Shown here piece by piece: positions 36,447 through 48,008 of a stretch of DNA of 64,000 nt (position 1 is its first letter; each line of letters starts with the position of its first letter). The notes under the pieces are model-generated. The model ran no database searches and was not told the DNA's origin. It worked only from the letters and a program-made list of their open reading frames with translations. The position numbers were made by a program, and so were the translations under genes. Origin of the DNA: Alnus glutinosa (taxonomy: Eukaryota > Streptophyta > Magnoliopsida > Fagales > Betulaceae); NCBI RefSeq assembly GCF_958979055.1, contig NC_084887.1, positions 37,116,620 through 37,180,619 on the forward strand, given 5' to 3'.

Positions 36447-39400
36447 ATGGGGGGTAGGAGTTCAAAGGAGGCGAGTTGGAGGCAGACTTCATTTCCCCGT
36501 TCGAATTCTTCTTCGCCGAGTGGGTATCAACCACCATATGGCCAAGAAAGTTTCAATTATGCGCCCCAACCGTCATATTCGTCGCCGCAGGATTATCCTT
36601 CTTCCCAAGAGTATGTTTCACAAGATTATGGTGGTGGGCAGGCCCCTGATAACAGAGCGAAGCTAGAGAGGAGGTATTCAAGAATCGCCGATAATTACAA
36701 TTCCTTGGAGCAGGTACAAATACCATGAATTATGTAGTAGTTTTTCTTTTGTTTTTGTGGGGCGGAGGGGGTGGGGGAGCGGACTAGGTATGCTATTCCA
36801 TTTTATTTTATCGATGAATCTCTCTTTGTTTTTTCAGGTCTGTTCTTCTTTTGTACTTTGCACCTCCAAAAAATATTATTGTTTGGTCCCATAAAAATTG
36901 ATTTTGTGGGTATTTGAGACCATTACAATATACTCAATGGCAAAGAATGTGCCGAATTGGTCTATGGATCCAATCTCTGTTTAAGTTGGTTTTAACATTT
37001 TGAAGTCCTGATATATTGCCAAATGCCATTTTTGAGGAAGACATTGTTGTACTTTTGACTGCACTGGGCATTTTACTTGAGAAATAGTCTATTCACATAT
37101 AGTTGGGCTTAGTGATTTCAGTATTTTACAAACTTTGTTATCTTAAGATTTATATGGGTATTTGATGCTCATCCGTTATACATGAGACAACATAATGATG
37201 GTATTCATATATGTCTTTGTAAGAACTACCTGTAAATGATGGCTTTTCCAATGATATTAACCCTATACACTTTGCATAATAATGAGGGAAATAAAATGTT
37301 TCTTCCTTGCAGGTGACGGAAGCTCTTGCACGTGCTGGCCTTGAATCTTCAAATCTTATTGTTGGTATTGATTTCACAAAGAGCAATGAGTGGACAGGTT
37401 AAGTCTTATTTCTAATCTACACACACGCGCACACAAACACATGGTGTCTATGGCGGAACATGCTGAACTTTGTTTCTTGAATAGGTGCAAGGTCATTTAA
37501 CAGACGAAGTTTGCATCACATTGGAGATGGTCGAAATCCCTATGAACAAGCAATATCCATTATTGGGAAAACCTTGATTGTGTTTGATGAGGATAACTTG
37601 ATACCCTGTTTTGGATTTGGAGATGGTATTTTCTTATGATTTAGTTAGTTCATTTGAAATTTTATTATTTTTATTTTTATTGTTGTTGAAATGTGGGAGT
37701 GATAGTACTACTTTTATGCCTTGGCAGCATCGACACATGATAAAGACGTCTTCAGTTTCTATCCAGATGAGAGATTTTGTAATGGATTTGAGGAAGTGTT
37801 GAGTTGCTACAGGGAAATTGTCCCGCACTTACGACTTGCAGGTTTGAATTCTACTTTGCGATTGCCTTGTTCTTGTTTGAGATACTTCTTATATTTACAT
37901 AGTTGGTTTTTGTAGTTCATGCGATTGCTATTTTGTTGCAGGACCAACTTCATTTGCGCCTATAATTGAGATGGCCATGACCATTGTGGAGCAGAGTGGT
38001 GGGCAGTACCATGTTTTACTAATAATTGCGGATGGACAGGTATTTTGCCTCCAGTATGGGATAATTCTAGTTGAGTAAGCTTAAGGGGTAGACATGTTAC
38101 AAAAAGAAGATTGAATTATTTTGACATCAAAATTTCAAATTTTAAGTTGACATCGACCTAAAATACATGAGCTTAGTGAGACTGGTCATATGATTGCTGT
38201 GTAAGATGGCAAGATCTGAAATCTGAATACAGCAAGTTTCAGTGAAACTGCAATAACAAGAAAGAAAGCAGGTGGCTGGCTTCTATGAGAAATGCTCTTG
38301 AGAGTAGGACTTAACAATAAATAAAATGGCTTGGTGGAGCTGGATGGTGAATAAAGGCTCATGTGCTGATAAGTTGATATTAAGTTTAAAAATATAATCA
38401 ATTTTTAAGTTGTAAAATTAATCTATAAATCACTGTGAGTAGTTTATGTTTACAATCATAGTAATAACATGAAAAAATTTCAGTATAATTTAACGTTTTT
38501 CAGACATTGTTTGGACATTCTAAAGTAACATCATGAACATATGTTGCAGAGGAGCCAGCTACATTGCAAGCTCTTTAATTACCTGGAATTCTAGCATCTA
38601 TGCAGATTGCGACCTGCTTAGACTTATCATGTGTGTAGTCGGAGTTTTTGTCATAGTCTAGGTATTGTGGGATGAAGTTTTAAGTACACGGGGCATAATC
38701 TGCAACTTTGTTGTATACTTCTATTACAGAAAGGGCTGCACTTTTCCTTGCTATTGTCAATGCTACAGTTAATCTTGCTTGGCACCACTATTCTAGATGT
38801 TCATGGTTAATATTTTTTTTAATTTTTTATTTTATTTTATTCTGTTTTGGTGGGGCACAGCCGGGAAGGGTGGGGGGGGGGGGGGGTGGGGGGGTGATTT
38901 CATTACACTGATTTGTGTAGCTAACCGGCTTCTGTTGGGATCAGAGGTTTAGCTGTCTTCTGCTTATGTTGACATGGACAGCAAATAAAAAACACAATGC
39001 TTTTCCTCATGTTGGAAGGGAATGCTCAACGTTGAATACTACATATGAAATAATGCAAAAAGGATTTATTGGTGTATCTTTCTCTATGCTTTATTTCTGG
39101 AGGGTCATCTCACTTAAAATGATGGTTGCCTCAGGTAACTAGGAGTGTAGATACTGAGCATGGCAAGCTTAGTCCGCAGGAGCAGAAAACTGTCGATGCC
39201 ATTGTTGAAGCAAGGTGAATATTGGGTAATTATATTAGTTCAGTAATTATTTTTCCCTACTTTTTTCTTGTCTTATATGCTTATTTTGTTTCAGCAAGTT
39301 CCCTCTATCGATTATATTAGTTGGTGTTGGAGATGGACCTTGGGACATGATGAAGGAATTCGATGACAATATCCCTGCTAGGGACTTTGACAATTTTCAA

Positions 39401-40878
39401 GTAAGTTCTGGCAGACATTTTCAGTTTTCAAACTTTTAGTGTTTTTGCCTTTTGTATATTGTTATTGGGAAATGCTTGATTGAAAACATTATTACCTTTT
39501 TTTCTTTTCTTTTCCTTGTTTAGTTCGTGAATTTTACAGAACTTATGTCCAAGAATGTGCCTCAATCCCGAAAGGAGGCAGAATTTGCTCTTGCAGCCTT
39601 GATGGAAATCCCTTCTCAGTACAAGGCAACTATAGAGCTTAATTTGCTGGGGTAAATCAATGATTCTCTCTATATGTTAATTTTTTGAGGCTTTTGAATT
39701 CCTTATTTTTTGACATTCTGCATTTCTTCTTGCTTGTGGAGTAGCGGTCAGAAAGGCATTTCTCCCCATAGGGTTCCCCTCCCCCCACCTATCTATGGTG
39801 CAGCATCTTCCAGCAACTTGAAGCCTTCTCGTCTTTCCAGTTTTGAACCAGGTGTTCCTTCTTATTATGGAGACAGCAAGCCTGTTAGCACTGAACCAAG
39901 TGTTCCTCCTTATTATGGAGACAGCCGGCCTGACAGCACGGCTCCACCTGTTACTAGTTCCACTTATGATAACCAGGTATTTAGGCTTTTGAGCAGTATG
40001 ATCTCTGTTTTATTCATCATAATTTTTCCTATGACAAACTTTTGTTGCTTGATAGTCTTGAGGCCCTGAGGGGGGTTATGAAAAGCAGGAGGAAGAATGC
40101 CATATCCCAAAGTGAAATAGGAATAGAGAACTCTTAGTTTGAGCATATGAGAAACACATAGTTTTCTCATATGTTAATTAAAAAACCATGTGTTTCTCAC
40201 ATGCTAATTAAAAAGCCATGTGCTGCTTCTCACATGTTCAAAGGATACATGGCAGTATTTTTAAAATCAGTTTGAAAGAAATTTATGTCCTAAAGTAAAT
40301 AGGAAAATTGGGTGTCTAAAAAATAATTTGTCCGTACTTTTTGTTAAGGCAAAAAAGAAAAAAGAAAACCTCTCATCTGGAACTAACTTATCATGCTTGG
40401 TTTGAGGGATTTAGATAATTGCTAAAGTACCATGTTCTAGAGTCTGTGTACTGTTTGGGATATCTGTACCCATCAATTTTGATAGGGGAGGTATGATTGC
40501 CTGTGACTTATTGCTTGGATGCTTAGGCTTTTTAGTATGTCCATGTGCCTCAAAAAAGAATTACGATAACTGTTGTGTCATTTTGATTGTTGGTGAAGAG
40601 TTAAGATTGACATTTTACATGGTTTTGGACACAGCTTTGCCCCATTTGCTTGAGTAACCCTAAGGACATGGCCTTTGGTTGCGGGCATCAGGTACGTTTT
40701 CTTCTTCTTTTTTCTCAATTTCTTTTGAGGAGATGAGTGAGGGAAAGCTATTCACTTTTAAGAAATCTCTTCTTACGTTGTTGTCTTTATATGGCAGACG
40801 TGCTGTGACTGTGGAGAAGACCTCGAGTTATGCCCAATATGTCGAAGACAAATCCTGACCAGAATAAGACTCTTCTAG
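36447..40878 (+). CDS. RGLG2: RGLG1/2-type copine-domain RING E3 ubiquitin ligase
   Basis: The 462-aa product matches plant RGLG proteins, plasma-membrane E3 ligases that build K63-linked ubiquitin chains and act in auxin, apical dominance and ABA/drought responses. The N-terminus MGGRSSKE carries the Gly-2 expected for myristoylation. A Ser/Tyr/Gln-rich linker (10-65) is followed by a copine/vWA domain with [14 protein letters not shown] (D109 near the metal site), LIPCFGFGD and [14 protein letters not shown]-terminal C3HC4 RING has C419, C422, C433, H435, C438, C441, C448 and C451. Coding exons are 36447-36713, 37313-37397, 37485-37625, 37728-37841, 37942-38039, 39135-39214, 39295-39400, 39524-39651, 39745-39976, 40635-40691 and 40798-40878. 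All phases join. Between vWA and RING there is a duplicated P.VP.YYGDS motif (residues about 376-402). RGLG2 versus RGLG1 orthology is inferred from the PMT9 neighbour. Confidence 0.93.
38872..38894 (+). repeat. G15-T-G7 run in RGLG intron 5
   Basis: A 23-base nearly pure G tract lies on the sense strand of the 1.1-kb intron between exons 5 and 6. It could form a G-quadruplex in the pre-mRNA. It is also a typical place for sequencing length errors. Confidence 0.9.
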
Positions 40879-41868
40879 CGGCATTCTATCTCTTGACCAA
40901 AAATTCTTTGTAGTTCTGCATGGAAAGTCAATCTCTTTATTCGTTATCCTCTGTAATTATTTTAATTGGATTTTACCTTTTTGTAGTTTTCTAAGGATGC
41001 CTGTAAAAAATGTTTTGCTTATGCCAAAAGCTATGTACCTACAAGGATCAAGTGAAATGGAGCAGATCTAACGGTGTATATGTTGTCAAATTTTAAATGA
41101 TGCGACATCATATATATCGTTAGATATAAGAAAATAAAATTTGGACAATAAAACAGATCTTTTCCATTTCACTTGACCTGTTGTCCGAGAGATTATTGGT
41201 TGTTTAGGATATGAGGTTTTGCTGGTGAGACCTATAGTTTTGTCTGGGTGTGAGGTTCCTTGGGTTCTCATCCAGTTTCCATTTTTTGATACATTTATTC
41301 ATTTTTCCCTCTCCCTCCCAACAAATATTTATTGAATATATGTTTGGATGTGGGCTTGGAATCATTGAGCAAATGTCTCTCCTATTTATTTATTTATTAT
41401 TATTATTTTTTTAAAAAAATTGTTGGAAAAATACGTGTGGGAGACTACAAAAGGATGTGACAGTTTACTTGCAGTGTACGTTTTTTAATTGTTGTAAGAT
41501 TCTCACCCATGGAAAGGGTGTCGTGTCCTCCACATATTTCTTCTTAAATATGAAGATCTGAGTGGGTGCTTTAAGTAGGATCGTAATCTGTAATGTCAAA
41601 GGTCCCACTCTCTTGAATAAATTATGCAACTGTGCATTTATTTTAAGATTAAGATCTAAATTCCCACATGCCATTGTCCATTTTTGTTAGATCGGTTTTG
41701 GGCTCTCCACGTGTATGGTAAGGTCCTTCTCGAGCTTAAACAGATATTCCTTCCGATATACGACTGAACGGCTTGCCTTGTCCATGCCACTTTCTGGATA
41801 CTGTGGAATGTGGATGATGGGGTCCCTAAAATTAAGGATTTTTGTGTATCTTTTTCAGAAAATGTAAA
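40879..41868. other. 3' flank of RGLG and spacer
   Basis: The first 150-200 bases are probably the RGLG 3' UTR. The rest is AT-rich without a recognised gene. Confidence 0.45.
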
Positions 41869-42241
41869 ACCAGTTCCTCTTTATACTTTAAAAAGTGACT
41901 TAAATTTGTCATTTCAGTAAATAAATGACATATATTTTTAAACTTCGGTTTAAAACTTTGACCAAAAACCGTCAAAATGCTTCATTAACAATAATAAAAA
42001 TATGACATGTGTTCCTTATAAAAAAAAATATATAAAAAGTATAAAGGAATATAATAAAAATATATATATATTCTAGGAGGTGGTTGGACCACTCTTAAAT
42101 TGGCCAGAGGGGGTGGCCGAACCATCCCTAATGATTTGGGGGTGGTTAGACAACAGTTTTCGTCAAAATTTTAACAGAAGTTCAAAATGAGAAGTTATTT
42201 GTCATTTATACTTACCATAAAGAGTTTTAAGTCACTTTTTA
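41869..42241. repeat. Foldback repeat relic
   Basis: The arms share inverted AAAAGTGACTTAAA and CTTTATAC/GTATAAA words. The centre holds a palindromic GGTGGTTGGACCACTC / GGGTGGCCGAACCATCC part. It looks like a diverged member of the AT-rich foldback class at 2831-3451. No clean target duplication was found. Confidence 0.45.
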
Positions 42242-42242
42242 A

Positions 42243-42684
42243 CGGGGGAACTCTACTTAACCCCCTGAATTATTACTGCTTTATCAATTACTCCCATAAA
42301 CTTTAAAAACTATCAATTTAGTGTATACATCTTTCATTTTTTTTTTTTTTTCAATTTCACCCCTTCGAATTTTTCGTTAATCCTGTCAAAATTTCAAAAA
42401 TACATTTTTTTTTTAAAAAAAAAAAAAATCCAAAGATTTAAGTGTGAGTATTTTTGCAAATTTCGTTAAATCTTGACCAACGCCTAAATCCTTGAATTTT
42501 TTTTTTTTTTCCTAAAAGCAATTAAATGTATTTTGAAAACTTTGACACTCCCTCCATTAGGATTTCGTGGAAAATCCTAACAGGTGGGTAAAATTGAAAG
42601 AAAAATTGAGATTTTTTTTTTTAAGTTTAAGGGAGTAATTGTAAAAGTGATAAAAGTTCAGCAGAGTTAACTAAAATTTTCTCC
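42243..42684. repeat. Second foldback repeat relic
   Basis: The left arm contains CAATTACTCCCATAAACTTT and the right arm its inverse, AAGTTTAAGGGAGTAATTG. The outer parts, CTCTACTTAACCCCCTGAA and TTCAGCAGAGTTAACT, also pair. A weak imperfect 9-bp flanking match exists. It has no coding capacity. Confidence 0.55.
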
Positions 42685-42698
42685 TTTCTAAACTATAA

Positions 42699-43515
42699 GA
42701 GCATCTCTGGCAGATGCTCTACTTTAGCCAAAAAGTTAAATTTAACTATTTTTTGCCTTTTTTCTTCTCCAGCAGATTAGTTACTTTAACCATTTTTCCT
42801 TAATAGTGAACAGTAAATAGCCAACAATGGCTATTCATTGTTCAACACTACAAACATTTTTTTATTAATATTTTCTCACTCTCCCTCTTCGTCCCTCTCG
42901 GTCCTGATGCCCTTCTTTCCTCCGCCCCTCTCGGTCACCATCGCTGCCCTTCTTTCCTCCGTCCCCAGCAATGTCGTTATTCTCACCCAAGACCTCGCCG
43001 ATGAGCTCGTCCTCGTCGACACCAAGCTCGACAAGCTTCACGCCGAGATGCTTGACCTCCAGCACGCTGTTGCCTTCCTCCCTCACAACAAAATCCACGC
43101 CTCCGTCGACTACGCCGTCACCGTCGGATCCGATCTCTGCATCGTCACTACCGGGGCCCGCCAAATCCTCGACTTGTCCAGGTTTTGGTTCCTCGTTGCC
43201 GATCATCTCGACGCTCGCAGATCCTTAACTCCGTCGACTACTCCGATCACTCGACTTCGGCTCTGTTGGGATTCCTTCCATTTTGCTAGGTCTGAATACT
43301 CAAAGAAATGAGACGGGTTGGGGTTGGGGGAGACGGGAGAGTGAGAGGGAGAAGTGAAAAAAAATAAACAATAAAAAAATATTAAAAAAATTATTTAAAG
43401 AAAATGAAGAGTAGAATAGAAATTATTGTTAGAGTGTTTTTAAGATAGTTAGTGATTAAAGTAGAGATTGATACTTTTTGAGTAGCTATTTTAATTCTAA
43501 CTGCCAGAGATGACC
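42699..43515 (+). mobile_element. Small Harbinger-type element carrying a lactate dehydrogenase fragment
   Basis: The termini GAGCATCTCTGGCAG and (inverted) GGTCATCTCTGGCAG are flanked by a 3-bp duplication TAA (42696-42698 and 43516-43518), the Tourist/Harbinger pattern. No transposase is present. The interior is much more GC-rich than its surroundings and encodes a piece of L-lactate dehydrogenase (42970-43212). It is therefore a gene-fragment carrier like a Pack-MULE but with Harbinger-type ends. It is not one of the AT-rich MITEs nearby. Confidence 0.8.
42970..43212 (+). pseudogene. Captured L-lactate dehydrogenase fragment
   Basis: The frame reads NVVILTQDLADELVLVDTKL, then DKLHAEMLDLQHAVAFLPHN, KIHASVDYAVTVGSDLCIVT and TGARQI. 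This is the NAD-binding half of plant L-lactate dehydrogenase, including the cofactor-choice Asp after VLV and the VTAGARQ loop. It jumps directly to SRFWFLVADHLD, which in the intact enzyme lies about 60 residues further on (SRFRFLIADHLD), so the middle has been lost. The catalytic His and the rest are absent. The surrounding 157-codon frame (42838-43311) is open, so a short chimeric peptide is possible if transcribed. Confidence 0.82.
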
Positions 43516-45141
43516 TAATGAAGTTATTACAAAATTGTATGACTACAAGGAAATATTTTATTTATTTATTAGCAGAAGAGTGTTACCTGAAGAATGTGAC
43601 TATGTGAGCATTGATGGATTGATAAGGCTCAAGGCTGAGTCAAGCAATAGTCGGCCTTCTTCTGCCTTCCTATCTTCTTTAGGCGAAAGATTGCAGGGAA
43701 TCCAAATTGTGAATGCCCACGAAATTATGAAAGTAGTTGGCCTTGTGAATGCCCACGAAATTATGAAAGTCCTCTCTCAATTTGTAATGTCTAAAAGCAG
43801 TAAGCAGGGGAATGCGACTTCTGCTGAAATATGAAAGGCCTTCAATCAGTGGGTTCGGCTGCAGACAAATTCAATCAGTGGGTTGACGACGGCAACTCAA
43901 TTATATCCTCTGACCCTTTTATCAATGTGCTTACTGGTGAACACTTGTCTAATTAGATCCTGTCTTTATTGACTTTTCTCCATGTTAGCCTGCAAAACTT
44001 TTATAGGAAATACGTACTTCTTTATATATTAGGATAATCTATTTAGATTTGAGATTTGATTGAATTGAGTTGAATTTTATAGGAATCATAACATTTCTTT
44101 TTAGTAAAATTACTTGTTTAGTATAGGGTGTTTGCAATTTTACCAAATTGATTTATCATTTATGGGTATCAAAAATATCAAACTAATTCTTAGCCTAAGC
44201 TATTTGTCTATAATGACAAAAACTGTCAGAGGTATACATGTTGACTCACTTCACAACCTCAATTGACATGTGACATAGCCCATGACTCATCCTATTAGAA
44301 AATTACAATTTTACTCATAAAAGAAGAAGTGTATTTTTTTTATTTTTTTTTTTTAAATTAAAAAAAAGAAAAAGAAAAAGGAAGGATCACCCCCTCACTA
44401 GCTGAAGGGCAGCCTCCCTTGTAGGGGTAGTCTGCACCCCTCCCTAGGAGAGGAGAGGCTGACCACCTCTCTAATGACTTGGGGTGGTTCTTTTTATTTT
44501 TGTATTTAATTTGAAGGATAAAATTATAATCTTGCAATAGGCTAAATCAACGATCATATCACGTGACAATCAATTATTGAATGTGACATACAATTATTTG
44601 TCTGAATTGTAGACAATTCGGGTAGATAATTGTGAGAGACCACTTGTAAAACTTACCTACCAATTAAAAATTGAATTGTCTAGCTACTTACTCAGTCAGG
44701 TGATGAGTCTTATAATTGATATCTCACGATCACCTACTCAAATAATTTACATTTCAAACAAATAATTATAAACGGTCATAATTCGTCATCCAAAACGAGT
44801 GATTCAACACCTTACAAAGATGAAAGATCGGTGAAAGAGTAAATTCAGTAGACATAAGACCATACATAGGGAGTGTGAGGTGGTTTGTCAATTGCCACTC
44901 CCCTTATCATTAAATAAAAAACAGAGAAGAATAATAGTGATAATAATAATAAGGATCAGTACACCACTGCTCACCAGCTTCCTTGTCCCACATTTAATGC
45001 ACTCAACAGTTTCTGCAAACCAACCACTTCCTTACCTGCAGTATTTGTAGATCGATCAGAAAATCAACAACGATCGAGGGAGTATTACTATTAGCTCTAG
45101 CTCCTCAGAATCTTTATCTTTACTTCTAAATTAATAGCGCC
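43516..45141. other. Intergenic DNA with a possible gene relic
   Basis: A plus-strand frame at 43535-43834 contains CDYVSIDGLIRLKAESSNSR and LSSLGERLQGIQ, which look protein-like, followed by a 36-bp tandem duplication (43709-43780, VNAHEIMKV twice). I cannot name it, and it may be a remnant exon. Bases 44190-44530 resemble the foldback relics (GGTGACATAG, paired GGGGTAGTCTGC/GCACCCCTCCC). Nothing else is seen before the gene at 45142. Confidence 0.35.
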
Positions 45142-45561
45142 ATGTCTGTTTCTGAGATTGCCTTAGTTCCCAAGTTTCCTTACCAGAGGCTTGGACATGA
45201 TCAAGAAGGCGGCTTTGATGATTACGATGAAGAAGGATATCACAGAGACATGGTTGTGAGATCGAGGAACAGCTGGTACAGCAGGTCCAAAAGGGTGCCT
45301 TCAAGGAGGAGATCATTCAGGCTTAAGGTCCCAAGCTTGAGGAGATTCTTGAGGAGGAAAGTTAGGCTGCTGTCTTCCGTCAGAGTTTCTTGGGGTAGGA
45401 TGTTGAAGAGATTGAAGGAGAGTCAGGCTCACTTTGGTGATCTTTTCGTTGGAAACTATCTCTTCATTCAGGTTAACCCTACTCCATTGAAGTACCTTAA
45501 GAAGGATCATCATCACCTCAATGGTTTGTCCTCAAGGTACTCTCTTCCAAGAGTTGCTTAA
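45142..45561 (+). CDS. Uncharacterised small basic plant protein
   Basis: A single-exon open frame encodes 139 aa. The N-terminus (1-30) is acidic and hydrophobic (FPYQRLGHDQEGGFDDYDEE). The middle is very basic: SRRRSFRLKVPSLRRFLRRK (54-73), then VRLLSSVRVSWGRMLKRLKE (74-93). The C-terminus has LFVGNYLFIQVNPTPLKYL. The conserved-looking SLRRFLRR.VRLLSSVRVSW block, the regular codon use and the long clean frame argue that it is a real gene. I recall intronless uncharacterised proteins of this form in other eudicots but cannot give a function. No signal peptide or certain membrane segment is seen; the basic block could be amphipathic. An AT-rich 3' flank with AATAAAAATGAAA near 45774 may hold the polyadenylation signal. 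Confidence 0.7.
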   Translation: MSVSEIALVPKFPYQRLGHDQEGGFDDYDEEGYHRDMVVRSRNSWYSRSKRVPSRRRSFRLKVPSLRRFLRRKVRLLSSVRVSWGRMLKRLKESQAHFGDLFVGNYLFIQVNPTPLKYLKKDHHHLNGLSSRYSLPRVA

Positions 45562-47775
45562 TGGCTCATCTAGCTAGCTATCTTCATATATATATATATA
45601 TATATATGTGCTCTTGTAATGTTACAATTGTAAGTTCGTATGTAATTCGTCTATGAACACTTCTCTGGCTTTTTCGCTTAATTATATTGTCTATTTTCTT
45701 TTCCATGAACTTTAATAATTGTTGGTAGAAGGTTTAGGAATCAATGTAGATATGAACCTTCTTCAAGATTTGGAATAAAAATGAAATCTTATTAATTTCC
45801 TGGAATCCAATTAGGTAGTTGAAATATATTACTTGTACCAAATATGATTTTGGAACTGTCAAATTAATGGAGAAGCATCAGCATTTGTTAGGGAAAGAGA
45901 GGAGAGCATATGCAATTATTTTGAGCGAACACAAACAAAAACTTTGCTTGATCCTGGCTCGAGCAAACACAAAACAGAAAATTCGCTCGATTATAATGTG
46001 ACGAATAGTTCGAATAAATACGAAACAAAAACTTTGCTTGAGCCTTGCGCAATGGTTGCTCGAACGAGCGCATGCAACAGTTACATTTTTTTTTTTATTC
46101 TAGTTGGGTAGCGTTATGCGTTTAAAATATTAATTAAATAATTTTATTTTTATCAAAATAATAATTAATCTAACGTAATATTAAAATAAAGGTATTCAAA
46201 TCGAACCATATCTCTATAATTTACAACTTTCTTCAATTAAGAATTTTACACGATTAAATGAAGCCACAAAATTAATAATTAAGCACTATCATGCACATGC
46301 ATTAATGACACAACACAAATAAATGGAAGGTACATGTCACCGACAATTTAACTCTGGCAAGTCTAAAGCATTAATGTCCTCGAACCGTAAGTGAACTCAC
46401 GTGGGTTTCATATATATTGGCTATAACATGATCTGTGGTATATGGATCTCAGTAAAAATGCTGGAGAAAGTTTTTCTTTAAATTAGGCTGAAGAATTATT
46501 TTCAACTTAATTTATTAAATTAATTAAAATATATGTGATTTTACCTGCATTTTTAATATAGTACATGATTCTCACATGTGTTTTGAATATATGTCGGTGT
46601 GATAGATTGTGTTGAAAGTCGTATAGATCTTTCCACTTCAATCTGGTAAATTAAATTGATATATGTCCAAAATGAATGTAATTCTTATATATATTTTTAA
46701 TAAAAATACGTAATTCTCATATGCATTTTGAATACATGTTAATTTATTAGATTGGGTTAGCTGAAACTCTGAAAGTGGTAAGGATCTTTATAAAAAGGAT
46801 CGACAAAGTTTTTATTTATGCTGGGTTTAAAGAATTTTCTTTAATCTAGTCTATTAAATTGACATTCCACATTAATTTTTAATAGTGCATTTTGAATACA
46901 TATCAGTTTAATAGATTGTGTTGCAAAAAATTATTTTAACCCAATTTAAAAGAAAAAAATTTGTCAAAAAAGAGTAATGCTATTTAGTAGACAGCTATAC
47001 AACTTAACGAGGTGACAATAAAAATCAACATTTGGATCAGCATTTGTAAGATAATAATGCTATATATCACACCTCCATTTTACTGGGCATCAACCTTTGT
47101 GTTTTTTTTTTTTTTAAAAAAAAAAAAGCCAAGAGTTGATGGTTACAACCACAACAGTCCAGTGAGATGTGGGTTTTGTATAGGGCTACACATGCAGATG
47201 CAGATGCCGTTATGAACAATATCTGCATTTACATAATGCGATTATCACTTTTAGGTAACCCCATTCGCATTATGCGATTACTAACCGATATCCACATGGC
47301 TATTGAATGTGGTTATTAACCACTATCCGCATATCAATTAATGATCATTTTTTGACCTTATTTGAGTTTATATTATAGCCTATTTTAAACGATTTTTATA
47401 ATAGTTTGGGCTTATTTTTAGTTTTGGGTATATTTCGGTGTTTTTTTTTAGTCCTAGTATTTTAAATGAAATTTATGTCCTTGCAAGAGGAAGACGATAG
47501 TGGCTTCACAAAGTGAGTGTGAGTTTGTGAGATATGAGATGATAAAATAAAATAAAAAAACCATTATACCAAATTAAAAATGATGTCATTTTGATAAATT
47601 TGTTTATATATTAATTTTCAATTGTACGACATTTGTACTGCAGTAAACTAAATAACATTAAAAAAGAAAAAAGAAAGAAAGAAAGAGTAAACTCATGAAC
47701 TTGCACATAAACAACTATTTATGTGGCAAAGCCTAATGCAATGTATATACGGCAAATGAGGACCAAAAAGTGCCC

Positions 47776-47810
<35 letters not shown>

Positions 47811-48008
47811 AAAAGGGACCAAAAAGTGATGCAGCAAGCTCAGCCCATCCTTCCATTGGGCCTAATACGACATAAACAAACGGACCAAAACGGTGCTCTT
47901 AATAACACCCAAAAAAAAAACCCAAAGCAAAGTGACTGAGCTACAGTCGCAGAGCGCAGGGTTTTGCTGTGAGAGAAACCCCCCATACACAAACACAGAG
48001 TGATCCGA
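45562..48008. other. Intergenic DNA with diverged tandem repeats
   Basis: A diverged tandem repeat spans about 45915-46075 (AAACAAAAACTTTGCTTGA twice, with TCGAGCAAACACAAAACAGA). Three diverged copies of a 'TAATACATGT.AATTTATTAGATTG' unit lie at 46500-46930. A MITE-like piece starts GAGTAATGCTATTTAG (46971). Bases 47165-47345 are a repeat rich in ATCCGCAT/ATGCGATT words. Bases 47790-47815 are poly-A. The last 100 bases are probably the PPR gene's 5' UTR. No gene is seen. Confidence 0.45.

Noticed and set aside
42865-43228. Alternative frames over the LDH carrier
   Set aside because: Only the frame starting at 42838 matches lactate dehydrogenase; the others are low-complexity shadows.
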